From NCBI GenBank assembly GCA_011334435.1, contig DTPJ01000311.1, forward strand, positions 1-5,841: a DNA stretch of 5,841 bases, written 5' to 3'. Below, in pieces: positions 1-5,794 of the stretch. Origin of the DNA: Candidatus Poribacteria bacterium. Lineage in GTDB: Bacteria; Poribacteria; DTPJ01. The translations under genes and the position numbers were made by a program. The notes beneath the pieces were generated by a model. The model searched no databases. It had not been told where the DNA came from and saw only the letters and a list, made by a program, of their open reading frames with translations. How positions within the stretch are numbered: the first letter of the stretch is position 1; every line of letters begins with the position of its first letter.

Positions 1-18
1 ATAAATGTTTTAAGTAAA

Positions 19-26
19 ATAAACCA
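19..26. repeat. Left ATAAACCA direct repeat, possible target-site duplication
   Basis: The octamer ATAAACCA lies just left of the proposed left end of the insertion sequence and recurs at 1386-1393, just right of the proposed right end. An 8-bp duplication is within the range I recall for ISKra4-type elements. A further copy at 1399-1406 weakens the inference. Confidence 0.35.
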
Positions 27-27
27 G

Positions 28-40
28 AAACTCTAATTGA
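28..40 (+). repeat. Candidate left terminal inverted repeat
   Basis: AAACTCTAATTGA matches the reverse complement of 1373-1385 (AGAGTGTAATTCA) at 9 of 13 positions, with a shared TAATT core. Its 3' end runs into the ribosome binding site of the transposase, so the element would have almost no leader. The match is modest for AT-rich DNA. Confidence 0.3.
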
Positions 41-45
41 GGAGG
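41..45 (+). promoter_or_regulatory. Ribosome binding site of the transposase gene
   Basis: GGAGG, in the context GAGGAGGG, ends seven bases before the ATG at 53. It is a near-ideal Shine-Dalgarno site and fixes that ATG as the start. Confidence 0.85.
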
Positions 46-52
46 GTATCCT

Positions 53-1375
53 ATGTTAGATATATTAACTCTTATTGAAAAGATAATCAAGCAAATTCGA
101 CAATTAATAAAATTCTTTGAAACAAAACAAGAAACCACAATTGATGAAATAGAAGCTAAAGTATGGGAAGTAATATTAGAAATAGGTAGATTAATAGTCC
201 AATGGCTCATAGAAACCCGTGGAACTGGCTACACTCAAAGGATAATATTAACTCCATCAGGAGATAAAGCAGAATATAAAGGCATTTCACCAAAAACAAT
301 AACTACTTTGATGGGTGATGTGACAGTTCAAAGAGCATACTACAGTAAGATAAATGCAAAAGGTGGTTATTGTCCATTAGATAAATCGTTGTCAATACCC
401 AAAGAGGGATACACCTACGCAGTTCAAAAAGCAATGAGTCTTTTAGCCATAGAAGATAGTTTTGCAGAAAGTGCCAAGAAGTTATCAAAACTATTTCCTC
501 CAGTCAAGGTGTCAGCAAGCACGATCAGAAGGATTACTCAGAAGCATGGCAAAGATATAACACAAGCAGAGACAGAGGAAGTAGAATCAGTGTTTTCACA
601 TAAAAGACCTTTGCCAGAACCGGATATAAAGTCAGTTGTTCGTGGATATGTAGGATTAGATGGAGTAATGATTCCAACCAGAGAAGGTTACAAAGAGATG
701 AAGGTGATAACGACATATGACACATCATCAGCCAGAGGTGCATTGGCAAATAACCTTTATTACAGAGCTATGTTTTCCAAACCGGATGAATTAGGAGAGC
801 ATCTATGGTTGATGCTAAAGAAGCGAGGGATAATAGATGGAAAAGAGATAATATGGATAAGTGATGGAGCGAAATGGATATGGAAATTAAAGGGATATCA
901 TACACCAGAGGGGAAAGAGATATTGGACTTCATTCATGCGGTAGAACACCTGAAAGACTTTTCTAATTTTGCATATGGGGAAGAAACTGACAAGTCAAGA
1001 GATTGGCTAAAAGATATGAAGACAAAGTTGAGGGAATTAGGAGGATTACAAGTATTGTCAGAGTTGGAAGCACTTTCAGACAAATGTCCAAAGAAGTCAT
1101 TGGAGAAGTTGAAAGAGACGATGTTATATTATCGGAATAATATAGATAGAATGGATTATCCTAACTATGAAAGAGAAGGTTATCACATAACCAGCAGTCC
1201 GACGGAGAGTGCCTGTCGTCATGTAGTAGGAGACAGGCTAAAGCGAGGAGGGATGCGATGGACAGAAGAAGGAGCGCAGTATATCACATCCTTACGTTTG
1301 AAATGGAAGAATAATGAATGGGAAGACTACTGGTTAAGTTATCGTTCTAATTATTCGGGGTTGCCTAAAATTTGA
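53..1375 (+). CDS. ISKra4-family transposase
   Basis: This 440-residue protein is a DDE-type transposase that should cut and rejoin the ends of its own insertion sequence. The N-terminal 60 residues are helical and charged. A segment with YCPLD at about 106-110 follows, then a helix-turn-helix-like stretch at about 150-165 (VSASTIRRITQKHG). The catalytic core shows a first aspartate in YVGLDG (D203), a second in WISDGAKWIWKL (D271), the DFIHAVEHL motif (292-300) typical of this group, and a glutamate in SPTESACRHVVGDRLKRGG (E385), followed by MRW and a C-terminal LRLKW...W..YW segment. These motifs and their spacing match ISKra4-type transposases as I know them. The frame is open from a strong ribosome binding site to its own TGA, with no sign of decay, so the protein may be active. 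It converges on the signalling operon and has no functional link to it. Confidence 0.9.
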   Translation: MLDILTLIEKIIKQIRQLIKFFETKQETTIDEIEAKVWEVILEIGRLIVQWLIETRGTGYTQRIILTPSGDKAEYKGISPKTITTLMGDVTVQRAYYSKINAKGGYCPLDKSLSIPKEGYTYAVQKAMSLLAIEDSFAESAKKLSKLFPPVKVSASTIRRITQKHGKDITQAETEEVESVFSHKRPLPEPDIKSVVRGYVGLDGVMIPTREGYKEMKVITTYDTSSARGALANNLYYRAMFSKPDELGEHLWLMLKKRGIIDGKEIIWISDGAKWIWKLKGYHTPEGKEILDFIHAVEHLKDFSNFAYGEETDKSRDWLKDMKTKLRELGGLQVLSELEALSDKCPKKSLEKLKETMLYYRNNIDRMDYPNYEREGYHITSSPTESACRHVVGDRLKRGGMRWTEEGAQYITSLRLKWKNNEWEDYWLSYRSNYSGLPKI

Positions 1376-1385
1376 ATTACACTCT
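1373..1385 (-). repeat. Candidate right terminal inverted repeat
   Basis: This is the partner of the candidate left repeat at 28-40, with 9 of 13 positions matching. It begins at the transposase stop codon (TGA, 1373-1375), so the coding region would run to the very end of the element. Confidence 0.3.
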
Positions 1386-1393
1386 ATAAACCA
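1386..1393. repeat. Right ATAAACCA direct repeat, possible target-site duplication
   Basis: This copy of ATAAACCA abuts the candidate right inverted repeat and matches 19-26. The octamer occurs again 13 bp on (1399-1406), so this may be a short local tandem repeat (period 13) and not an insertion footprint. Confidence 0.35.
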
Positions 1394-1396
1394 CAA

Positions 1397-1413
1397 GGAT
1401 AAACCATTTATCC
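1397..1413. repeat. Perfect 7-bp hairpin between the convergent genes
   Basis: GGATAAACCATTTATCC pairs over seven bases around a three-base loop. It overlaps the stop codon of the coiled-coil gene (TAA, complement of 1408-1410) and lies in the short gap between that gene and the transposase. It could act as a weak bidirectional terminator, but the stem is AT-rich and neither strand has a clear U-run after it (the - strand continues TTGTGGTTTAT). I record it as a structure, not as a confident terminator. Confidence 0.4.
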
Positions 1414-2019
1414 ACTTGAAGTAGTATTTGAAAACAATTTTGAAAAATTATCTTCTGTTGATACCTCTAATATGAGGCGTAATGTTTCCTGATCCTTTTT
1501 ATATTGTTCTGTCATTTCCAACAATTGTTCTTCCATGCCTTTTCTTGGAAGATCGCTTGAATGACCCATGTTTGCTCTAATTCTATGTGTCAGACATTCC
1601 ATCAATTTTGACTGTATTTGATCAACTCCCCAAAGTAACGCTGCGGATTTTATGATTTTATTTATACTATCCTCAAGCAGGAGTTTTGTTTCCTTTATCT
1701 TCTCTTTTAGTTCATCAATTCTTTCCGCTTCATCTTTTGTCTTTGTATTCCATATCTGTTTTGATGCCTCAACCAATTGCTTTCTTAGTATAGGGATCAA
1801 CGCTTTTCGCTCTAACATCTCTGACTGCAATTTTTCTCGTTCTTTTTTTATTTTCTCTATCTCTTCACTTAGGTCATTTCTTCGGCTAACAATTGCATCT
1901 CTACGCAGATTAAGCTCTTTCACTGTTAAATCGTCAATTAGCTTAGGCAATTGTGATAATCTTTCTCTGGAAGCCTTAAAATTTTTTGATAATTCAAGAA
2001 ATTCTGCCTCATTCATCAT
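1408..2019 (-). CDS. Coiled-coil protein of unknown function, last gene of the signalling operon
   Basis: I do not recognise this 203-residue protein. It is highly charged (Lys, Glu, Arg) and almost entirely helical. Heptad-like, largely coiled-coil sequence runs from about residue 13 to 122, a more hydrophobic helix follows at about 120-142 (KIIKSAALLWGVDQIQSKLM), then a turn-rich segment GHSSDLPRKG (152-161) and another amphipathic helix to about 185. There is no signal peptide, membrane segment or enzymatic motif, so it should be cytoplasmic. The start reads ATGATG. The GAGG ribosome site lies 3 bases before the first ATG and 6 before the second, so the second (start at 2016) may be the one used. 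It begins 5 bp after the receiver-pseudokinase gene, whose stop codon overlaps the ribosome site, so the two are probably co-translated. A scaffold or output partner of that protein is plausible but is inference from position. Confidence 0.75.
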   Translation of the reverse strand: MMNEAEFLELSKNFKASRERLSQLPKLIDDLTVKELNLRRDAIVSRRNDLSEEIEKIKKEREKLQSEMLERKALIPILRKQLVEASKQIWNTKTKDEAERIDELKEKIKETKLLLEDSINKIIKSAALLWGVDQIQSKLMECLTHRIRANMGHSSDLPRKGMEEQLLEMTEQYKKDQETLRLILEVSTEDNFSKLFSNTTSSG

Positions 2020-2022
2020 TTA

Positions 2023-2026
2023 CCTC
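2023..2026 (-). promoter_or_regulatory. Ribosome binding site of the coiled-coil gene, overlapping the upstream stop
   Basis: On the - strand the bases read TGAGGTAAATGATG. The TGA that ends the receiver-pseudokinase gene (2025-2027) shares bases with the GAGG Shine-Dalgarno site. Spacing is 3 nt to the first ATG and 6 nt to the second, which favours the second. A terminating ribosome would sit on this site, the usual arrangement for translational coupling. Confidence 0.6.
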
Positions 2027-3176
2027 AGGTTATTTGCCTCTTAGGAATAGAAAAATAGATTGTTGAGCCTTCACTACTATTTGTTTCTACCCATACACGT
2101 CCTGAATGTCCATCTATTATTTTTTTACAGGTCACTAATCCAATTGTTGAGCTTGATCCATTCCCTTGGAGATGGCTAAACATCGCAAACATTGCTTCTT
2201 TACACTCTAAGTTTATGTTTGGATCATTATTTGTGATTAAAAATATCCATTCCTTTTCATCTTCTCTTGCTGATATATGGATCGTTGGTGTTTCATTGTT
2301 AGATGATCTAATAATATTCTCTATTATATTCCTGAATAATATCGTTATTTGTGCAGTATCTGCCGTTATTTCTGGCAAGCGATCGTAGGTTATTTTAGCT
2401 GAACTTTCCTCAATTAAATGTCTAAGCTCATATAGGGCATTCTCAAGTGCTGATGAAGTATCTGTGATTTGAAAGTAGTTTGCGTCTATGCCTAATCTTG
2501 AATAGCTGAGCAGTTCATTAAGCAAATTTTTCATCTTGTTTGCATTTTCAACAGTATTGGACACAAGTTCAGAAGCGATCTCTGCAAATAATTGTAACTC
2601 TTTGTTATAATCCTCAAGTTTTCTTTCTATTTCCTTGCGTTCAGCGATTTCACGAAGTAATTCCTCATTTGTTTTCGCTAATTGAGCAGTGCGTTCTTGG
2701 ACTATTGACTCAAGTTCCTCATTCATCGCCCGTAGCTTCCGTTCCGCATCCCTTTGTAATTCCTCTGCTTTGGCTAACCTTTTTTCTATGTTAACCTGAT
2801 GTATAACTTGATCAACTATGGTTGGCAATATTTCAAGAAAATTGCCATCTTTGACTATATAGTCACGGGCATTTTGTTTCATCATTTCAACTGCCAATTT
2901 CTCATTTCCATGACCAGTCATAACGATAAAAGGGATCTTGTTATCTTTAATAAATTTTGACTCTATTAATTCTTTCCCTGTCATGTCTGGCAAATGGTAG
3001 TCTAATATAAGTATATAATCTTCTCCATCCTTTAATTGAGACAATGCAGATTCTCCTGTTTGGGCTTTTAAAACTTCATATCCCGATCTTTCAAGATTTT
3101 TAGCGATAAGTTCACAGAGTATTGGATCATCTTCAGCGACAAGAATTTTGCTTACATATATTTCTTCATTTTCCAT
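2025..3176 (-). CDS. Receiver domain fused to a degenerate histidine-kinase module (pseudokinase)
   Basis: This is a 383-residue soluble protein. Residues 9-125 form a CheY-like receiver with its active residues present: acidic cluster E15-D16-D17, phosphoacceptor D59 in LILDYHLPD, T87 in VMTGHG and K109 in YIVKDG. A long coiled coil follows (about 130-195) with the ERTAQLAKTNEELLREI pattern usual ahead of kinase cores. Residues 196-228 resemble HisKA, but FAEIAS is followed directly by ELVSN where kinases have the H-box (SHDL), and about 30 residues of the dimerisation helices are missing. The region at about 270-380 is colinear with the ATPase domain of the operon's kinase and keeps the N-box asparagines (N283, N287). 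However, the G1 box DNGIG is NNDPN (316-320) and the G2 box GEGLGL is SSTIGL (343-348). It should bind ATP poorly or not at all and cannot autophosphorylate on the usual histidine. The likely role is a phosphorylation-controlled adaptor or regulator of the neighbouring kinase. Its start overlaps the preceding gene by 11 bp. Confidence 0.85.
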   Translation of the reverse strand: MENEEIYVSKILVAEDDPILCELIAKNLERSGYEVLKAQTGESALSQLKDGEDYILILDYHLPDMTGKELIESKFIKDNKIPFIVMTGHGNEKLAVEMMKQNARDYIVKDGNFLEILPTIVDQVIHQVNIEKRLAKAEELQRDAERKLRAMNEELESIVQERTAQLAKTNEELLREIAERKEIERKLEDYNKELQLFAEIASELVSNTVENANKMKNLLNELLSYSRLGIDANYFQITDTSSALENALYELRHLIEESSAKITYDRLPEITADTAQITILFRNIIENIIRSSNNETPTIHISAREDEKEWIFLITNNDPNINLECKEAMFAMFSHLQGNGSSSTIGLVTCKKIIDGHSGRVWVETNSSEGSTIYFSIPKRQIT

Positions 3177-3630
3177 TTTTCCCCTCTCCAGACGGTTTCA
3201 TCTCAGGCAATTTTGGCACCTCTATAACCATAATAAAAAGACCAAGTCTATTTATTGCCTCCATAAACTTTTCATAATCAACTGGTTTGGTTATATACAC
3301 ATTACAGCCAAGCTCATAGCATCTATCTATCTCTTGCGGATTGTCCGTAGTGGTAAGCATTATGACTGGCATTTTCTGAAATCTCTTATCCTGCTTTATT
3401 TGTCGTAATACCTCAATGCCATCTACCTTTGGCATACGAATATCCAACAAGAGCAGATATTGCTTGCCATTTTGATTTTCGCCTTGTTGAAAAAGAAAAT
3501 CTAACAAATCCTGACCATTGCTAAAATGCAATATTTCGTTTTTTATGCCTGCTCTACGCAGATTTTTTTTGACAAGAAGGACATGACCTTCGTTATCTTC
3601 TGCAATAATTATGGTTGTTTCACTTTTCAT
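3166..3630 (-). CDS. Single-domain response regulator, Rcp1-type
   Basis: This 154-residue protein is one receiver domain with no DNA-binding or enzymatic output. It accepts a phosphoryl group, presumably from the upstream kinase, and acts by protein contact. The active site is intact: E11 and D12 in IIIAEDN, phosphoacceptor D63 in LLLDIRMPKVDG, T93-T95 in IMLTTTD, and K115 in VYITKPVDYEKF. The motifs LLVKKNLRRAGI, EVLRQIK, RCYELGCNVYITKP and RLGLF are typical of the Rcp1 group first described beside bacterial phytochromes; here the partner kinase has PAS domains and no phytochrome region. The gene follows the kinase after 5 bp with no clear ribosome binding site (upstream reads GTATAAAAACA), so translation probably depends on ribosomes finishing the kinase. 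The last residues form a loose tail rich in Gly, Lys and Glu, encoded by the bases that serve as the next gene's ribosome site. Confidence 0.92.
   Translation of the reverse strand: MKSETTIIIAEDNEGHVLLVKKNLRRAGIKNEILHFSNGQDLLDFLFQQGENQNGKQYLLLLDIRMPKVDGIEVLRQIKQDKRFQKMPVIMLTTTDNPQEIDRCYELGCNVYITKPVDYEKFMEAINRLGLFIMVIEVPKLPEMKPSGEGKNGK
3181..3189 (-). promoter_or_regulatory. Ribosome binding site of the receiver-pseudokinase gene, inside the preceding gene
   Basis: On the - strand GGAGAGGGG lies four bases before the ATG at 3176 (the GGAG part is nine bases away). It sits within the last codons of the Rcp1-type receiver, whose stop lies 11 bp into the next gene. It supports ATG 3176 as the start and ties the two genes together in translation. 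Confidence 0.7.
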
Positions 3631-3635
3631 TGTTT

Positions 3636-5570
3636 TTATACATCCAGTAAAATCTCTTTTTTTGTCTTTGGTAAAGAAACATAAAATTTGCTACCTTTGC
3701 CATACTCAGACTCTACCCATACTTTTCCATTATGTCTATCAAGTATTTTTCGGACTATATTTAGCCCTAAACCCTCTCCTTGTGTAGATTTCGGATCAAG
3801 ACGATAAAAAAGGTCAAATATTTTCTCTTGATGCTCAGGGGAAATGCCAATGCCATTATCCTCAACAAAATATATGACTTTACCGTCATTTTCGTAACCT
3901 GATATATGTATAACTGCATTTTTATTGGGATCACGATACTTAATGGCATTATTTATAAGATTTGAAAAAACTTGATTTATTTGAGATTCATCGCCGACAC
4001 AGTTAGGCAGTTTATCAACTGTCAGATCGATCTGATATTGTTTTATTTGAAATTCAAATGTTCCAATGACATTTGATATAAGTTTATCCATATCAATTTC
4101 GTCAATGTTTAATGAAGCGCGACCAAGCCTTGATATGCGTAAAAGACCAGATAACAAAGAATCTATCTTAGAGACACTTAGCATTATGTATTCAAGTATT
4201 TCAGGTATATCATCGTTAATTATCGGCATAAGTTTTTCAGCTAAACTTTCAGTCGTATTTTCTCTAATAATATCTTGAATTTGTTTACACGAAATATTAA
4301 GTTCATTGCTAAATCCTTGGATATTAACTAACGGAGACCTAAGATCGTGTGATACTATGCGGATCATTTGTTCCAATTCTTTGTTCTTGTTCATCAGTTC
4401 AAAGCTAAGACGTTCTCGTGTCTCCTCCGATCTTTTTTGTTCTGTAATATCCCTTATGACAGCGATAATGCCAGTTGTCGCACCTCTTGAGTCTTTCATC
4501 AATGTAAAGTCTATGATGACTATTATTTTGCCTTTGTTTTCACTTATCGCTGAACATTCAATATTAGATGCATGACCATCTTCTATACATTTTTTTATCG
4601 CATTTAGAACTTTTGGTATATCCTCTTCTGTTATGAATTCTGTTAAATTTCTCCCTTGTGTTTGCAGATTGAGTCCGAAAGTCTCAGAAAAACCTTTATT
4701 AAATCTGACTATCATACCATCTAAATCGGTTATTGCTATTGCTATTACGACAGCGTCCATTATGCTTTTTATCGTATCAGTATTTGCCTTTGCTATTGCT
4801 AAAGCTGTTTGTGCCCTTAACTTGCTTTCTTTTACTCGTTTTAACTCTGTAATATCAACAAATGACGTAACTATACATATCGGAGTATCTGTCTCGTCAA
4901 TGACCATACTTGCTAATATTTGGACGTTAAGCAATGATCCATCTTTCCGATTTATAACACCTTCGCTAACCCATTTTCCTCTCTTAAACAAAAAGCTCAA
5001 AGCATCCGCTGGATTATTTCCCATCTGCCAAAAATCAGTTATCGGTCTTGACATTGCCTCTTTTATACTACATTGCCACATATCTATAAATGAACTATTT
5101 ACATAGGTTATTCTCCCATCTAAATCTGCAACTGCGATTGCATTTATTGAAGAAGTCAGTATGCTGTCACGAATTTTAATTTCGTCTGTAATTCTCTTGA
5201 TCTCTGTTATATCCTTTATATCCTCTATTATTCCAATTAATTTGCCATCTGGACCATAAAGAGGCTTGACATTTGATATATAATTTATATTCCCACCATT
5301 TATCGTTTCTATCTGCATTTCATATTGTGCATATTTCTCACCGTTTAAGATAACTTCTAACGGACAATCAGATGTGTAACACAATGAACTACCTAAAACT
5401 TCATAGCACTTCTTACCTATTGATTCATACTCATCTACACCGAATAGATCAGAATATGCTTTATTTATTTTTAAGACGTTGAAATCTTTATCAATTATCC
5501 GTATGCCATTACTTGTAGATTGCAAAATTTGCTCAAAATCTATTAATTCTAATCCTGTTCCCATACCCAT
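3636..5570 (-). CDS. Soluble PAS-PAS-PAS sensor histidine kinase
   Basis: This 644-residue kinase has no signal peptide or membrane segment, so it should sense a cytoplasmic or diffusible cue. PAS 1 spans about 8-122, PAS 2 about 130-243 and PAS 3 about 262-378, each ending in a D-I-T-E-type motif (DIKDITEIKR, FVDITELKR, IRDITEQKR). PAS 1 carries three cysteines, C55, C64 and C69. A short coiled coil leads to the HisKA domain with phosphoacceptor H408 in IVSHDLRSPLVNIQGF. The span from there to GLLRISRLG (475-483) is somewhat longer than in typical HisKA domains. The ATPase domain is complete: N-box N537 and N541 (NLINNAIKY), G1 box DNGIGI (571-576), F-box FDLF (585-588) and G2 box GEGLGL (598-603). 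It is first in the operon and the likely phosphodonor for both downstream receivers. The start is the first ATG of MGMG; the third-residue ATG is also possible. Ligands of the PAS domains cannot be told from sequence. Confidence 0.93.
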   Translation of the reverse strand: MGMGTGLELIDFEQILQSTSNGIRIIDKDFNVLKINKAYSDLFGVDEYESIGKKCYEVLGSSLCYTSDCPLEVILNGEKYAQYEMQIETINGGNINYISNVKPLYGPDGKLIGIIEDIKDITEIKRITDEIKIRDSILTSSINAIAVADLDGRITYVNSSFIDMWQCSIKEAMSRPITDFWQMGNNPADALSFLFKRGKWVSEGVINRKDGSLLNVQILASMVIDETDTPICIVTSFVDITELKRVKESKLRAQTALAIAKANTDTIKSIMDAVVIAIAITDLDGMIVRFNKGFSETFGLNLQTQGRNLTEFITEEDIPKVLNAIKKCIEDGHASNIECSAISENKGKIIVIIDFTLMKDSRGATTGIIAVIRDITEQKRSEETRERLSFELMNKNKELEQMIRIVSHDLRSPLVNIQGFSNELNISCKQIQDIIRENTTESLAEKLMPIINDDIPEILEYIMLSVSKIDSLLSGLLRISRLGRASLNIDEIDMDKLISNVIGTFEFQIKQYQIDLTVDKLPNCVGDESQINQVFSNLINNAIKYRDPNKNAVIHISGYENDGKVIYFVEDNGIGISPEHQEKIFDLFYRLDPKSTQGEGLGLNIVRKILDRHNGKVWVESEYGKGSKFYVSLPKTKKEILLDV

Positions 5571-5574
5571 TTTT

Positions 5575-5577
5575 CCC
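5575..5577 (-). promoter_or_regulatory. Ribosome binding site of the sensor kinase gene (weak)
   Basis: On the - strand AAAGGGAAAA precedes the ATG at 5570. The GGG lies 4 nt from the first ATG and 10 nt from a second in-frame ATG at residue 3 (5564). It does not decide between them. Confidence 0.4.
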
Positions 5578-5648
5578 TTTATAAATGATATTTTAGCCTT
5601 AGTTTATCCTTCTATTTTCTATATCGGCAGAATGTAGTATTAACTTTA

Positions 5649-5678
5649 ATCATAACGATAATTTTTTATTGGTATAAA
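5649..5678 (-). promoter_or_regulatory. Candidate sigma-70 promoter of the operon
   Basis: On the - strand a -10-like TATGAT (5654-5649, 5 of 6 consensus) follows a -35-like TTTATA (5678-5673, 4 of 6) after 18 bp. It would give a leader of roughly 70 nt before the kinase ATG. In DNA this AT-rich such matches arise easily by chance, but no better candidate was found in the upstream region. Confidence 0.25.
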
Positions 5679-5755
5679 TGGTAAGAAATTGATACTATGG
5701 TTAGCTTTCAGTTTGAAAATTAGGAAAGTTTAGCTAAGTAGAATTTCCGATTTAT

Positions 5756-5794
5756 ACTTCTACAATGTCTATATTCTATAGCATTAGTAGAAGT
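5756..5794. repeat. Long near-perfect hairpin upstream of the operon
   Basis: The outer arms ACTTCTAC (5756-5763) and GTAGAAGT (5787-5794) are perfect complements. Inside them AATG (5764-5767) pairs with CATT (5782-5785), and CTATA (5769-5773) pairs with TATAG (5777-5781) around the loop TTC. Only T5768 and A5786 are left out as single-base bulges on opposite arms, so 17 pairs form in 39 nt. Neither strand has a U-run after it, so a standard terminator is unlikely. It lies 186 bp upstream of the kinase start. It may be an operator, an element in a leader RNA if transcription starts further upstream, or a small mobile-type repeat. Confidence 0.6.

Larger units (their letters stand above)
27..1385 (+). 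mobile_element. Compact ISKra4-family insertion sequence (proposed ends)
   Basis: A single complete transposase gene fills almost the whole element. The ends are inferred. An imperfect inverted repeat lies at 28-40 and 1373-1385 (9 of 13 positions match when one is reverse-complemented). The octamer ATAAACCA lies at 19-26, one base outside the left repeat, and at 1386-1393, directly outside the right one, as a target-site duplication would. That gives an element of about 1.36 kb, compact for a family whose members are often longer. The presence of the element is well supported by the transposase, but the exact ends are not: the inverted repeat is weak, and a third ATAAACCA at 1399-1406 means the octamer may already have been repeated in the target. 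The element lies about 22 bp beyond the stop codon of the convergent operon, so it interrupts none of those genes. Confidence 0.5.

Noticed and set aside
1397..1413. Rho-independent terminator for the operon or the transposase
   Set aside because: The stem is only seven pairs and AT-rich, and there is no U-run after it in either direction. It is kept as a hairpin only.
1564..1587. Possible histidine phosphotransfer (Hpt) motif in the coiled-coil protein (THRIRANMG, around H145)
   Set aside because: Hpt domains have the pattern H-x-x-K-G followed by small residues. Here arginine replaces the lysine, no glycine follows it, and the surrounding helices do not resemble a four-helix Hpt bundle.
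1652..2044. Open frame of 130 codons on the + strand opposite the coiled-coil gene
   Set aside because: It is antisense to a gene with good coupling signals. Its product is a Ser/Phe/Ile-rich string expected from reading Lys/Glu-rich codons backwards, and it has no convincing ribosome site.
2025..3176. Ordinary hybrid histidine kinase
   Set aside because: The domain order (receiver, coiled coil, kinase core) looks like one at first, but the phospho-accepting histidine is missing and both glycine boxes of the ATP site are degenerate.
4633..5106. Open frame of 157 codons on the + strand opposite the kinase
   Set aside because: It lies wholly within the strongly supported kinase gene on the other strand, and its product has no recognisable domain. 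It is a by-product of the codon use of the real gene.
5706..5718. Small inverted repeat TTTCA and TGAAA upstream of the operon as an operator
   Set aside because: A five-base arm in AT-rich DNA is expected by chance, and nothing else singles it out.
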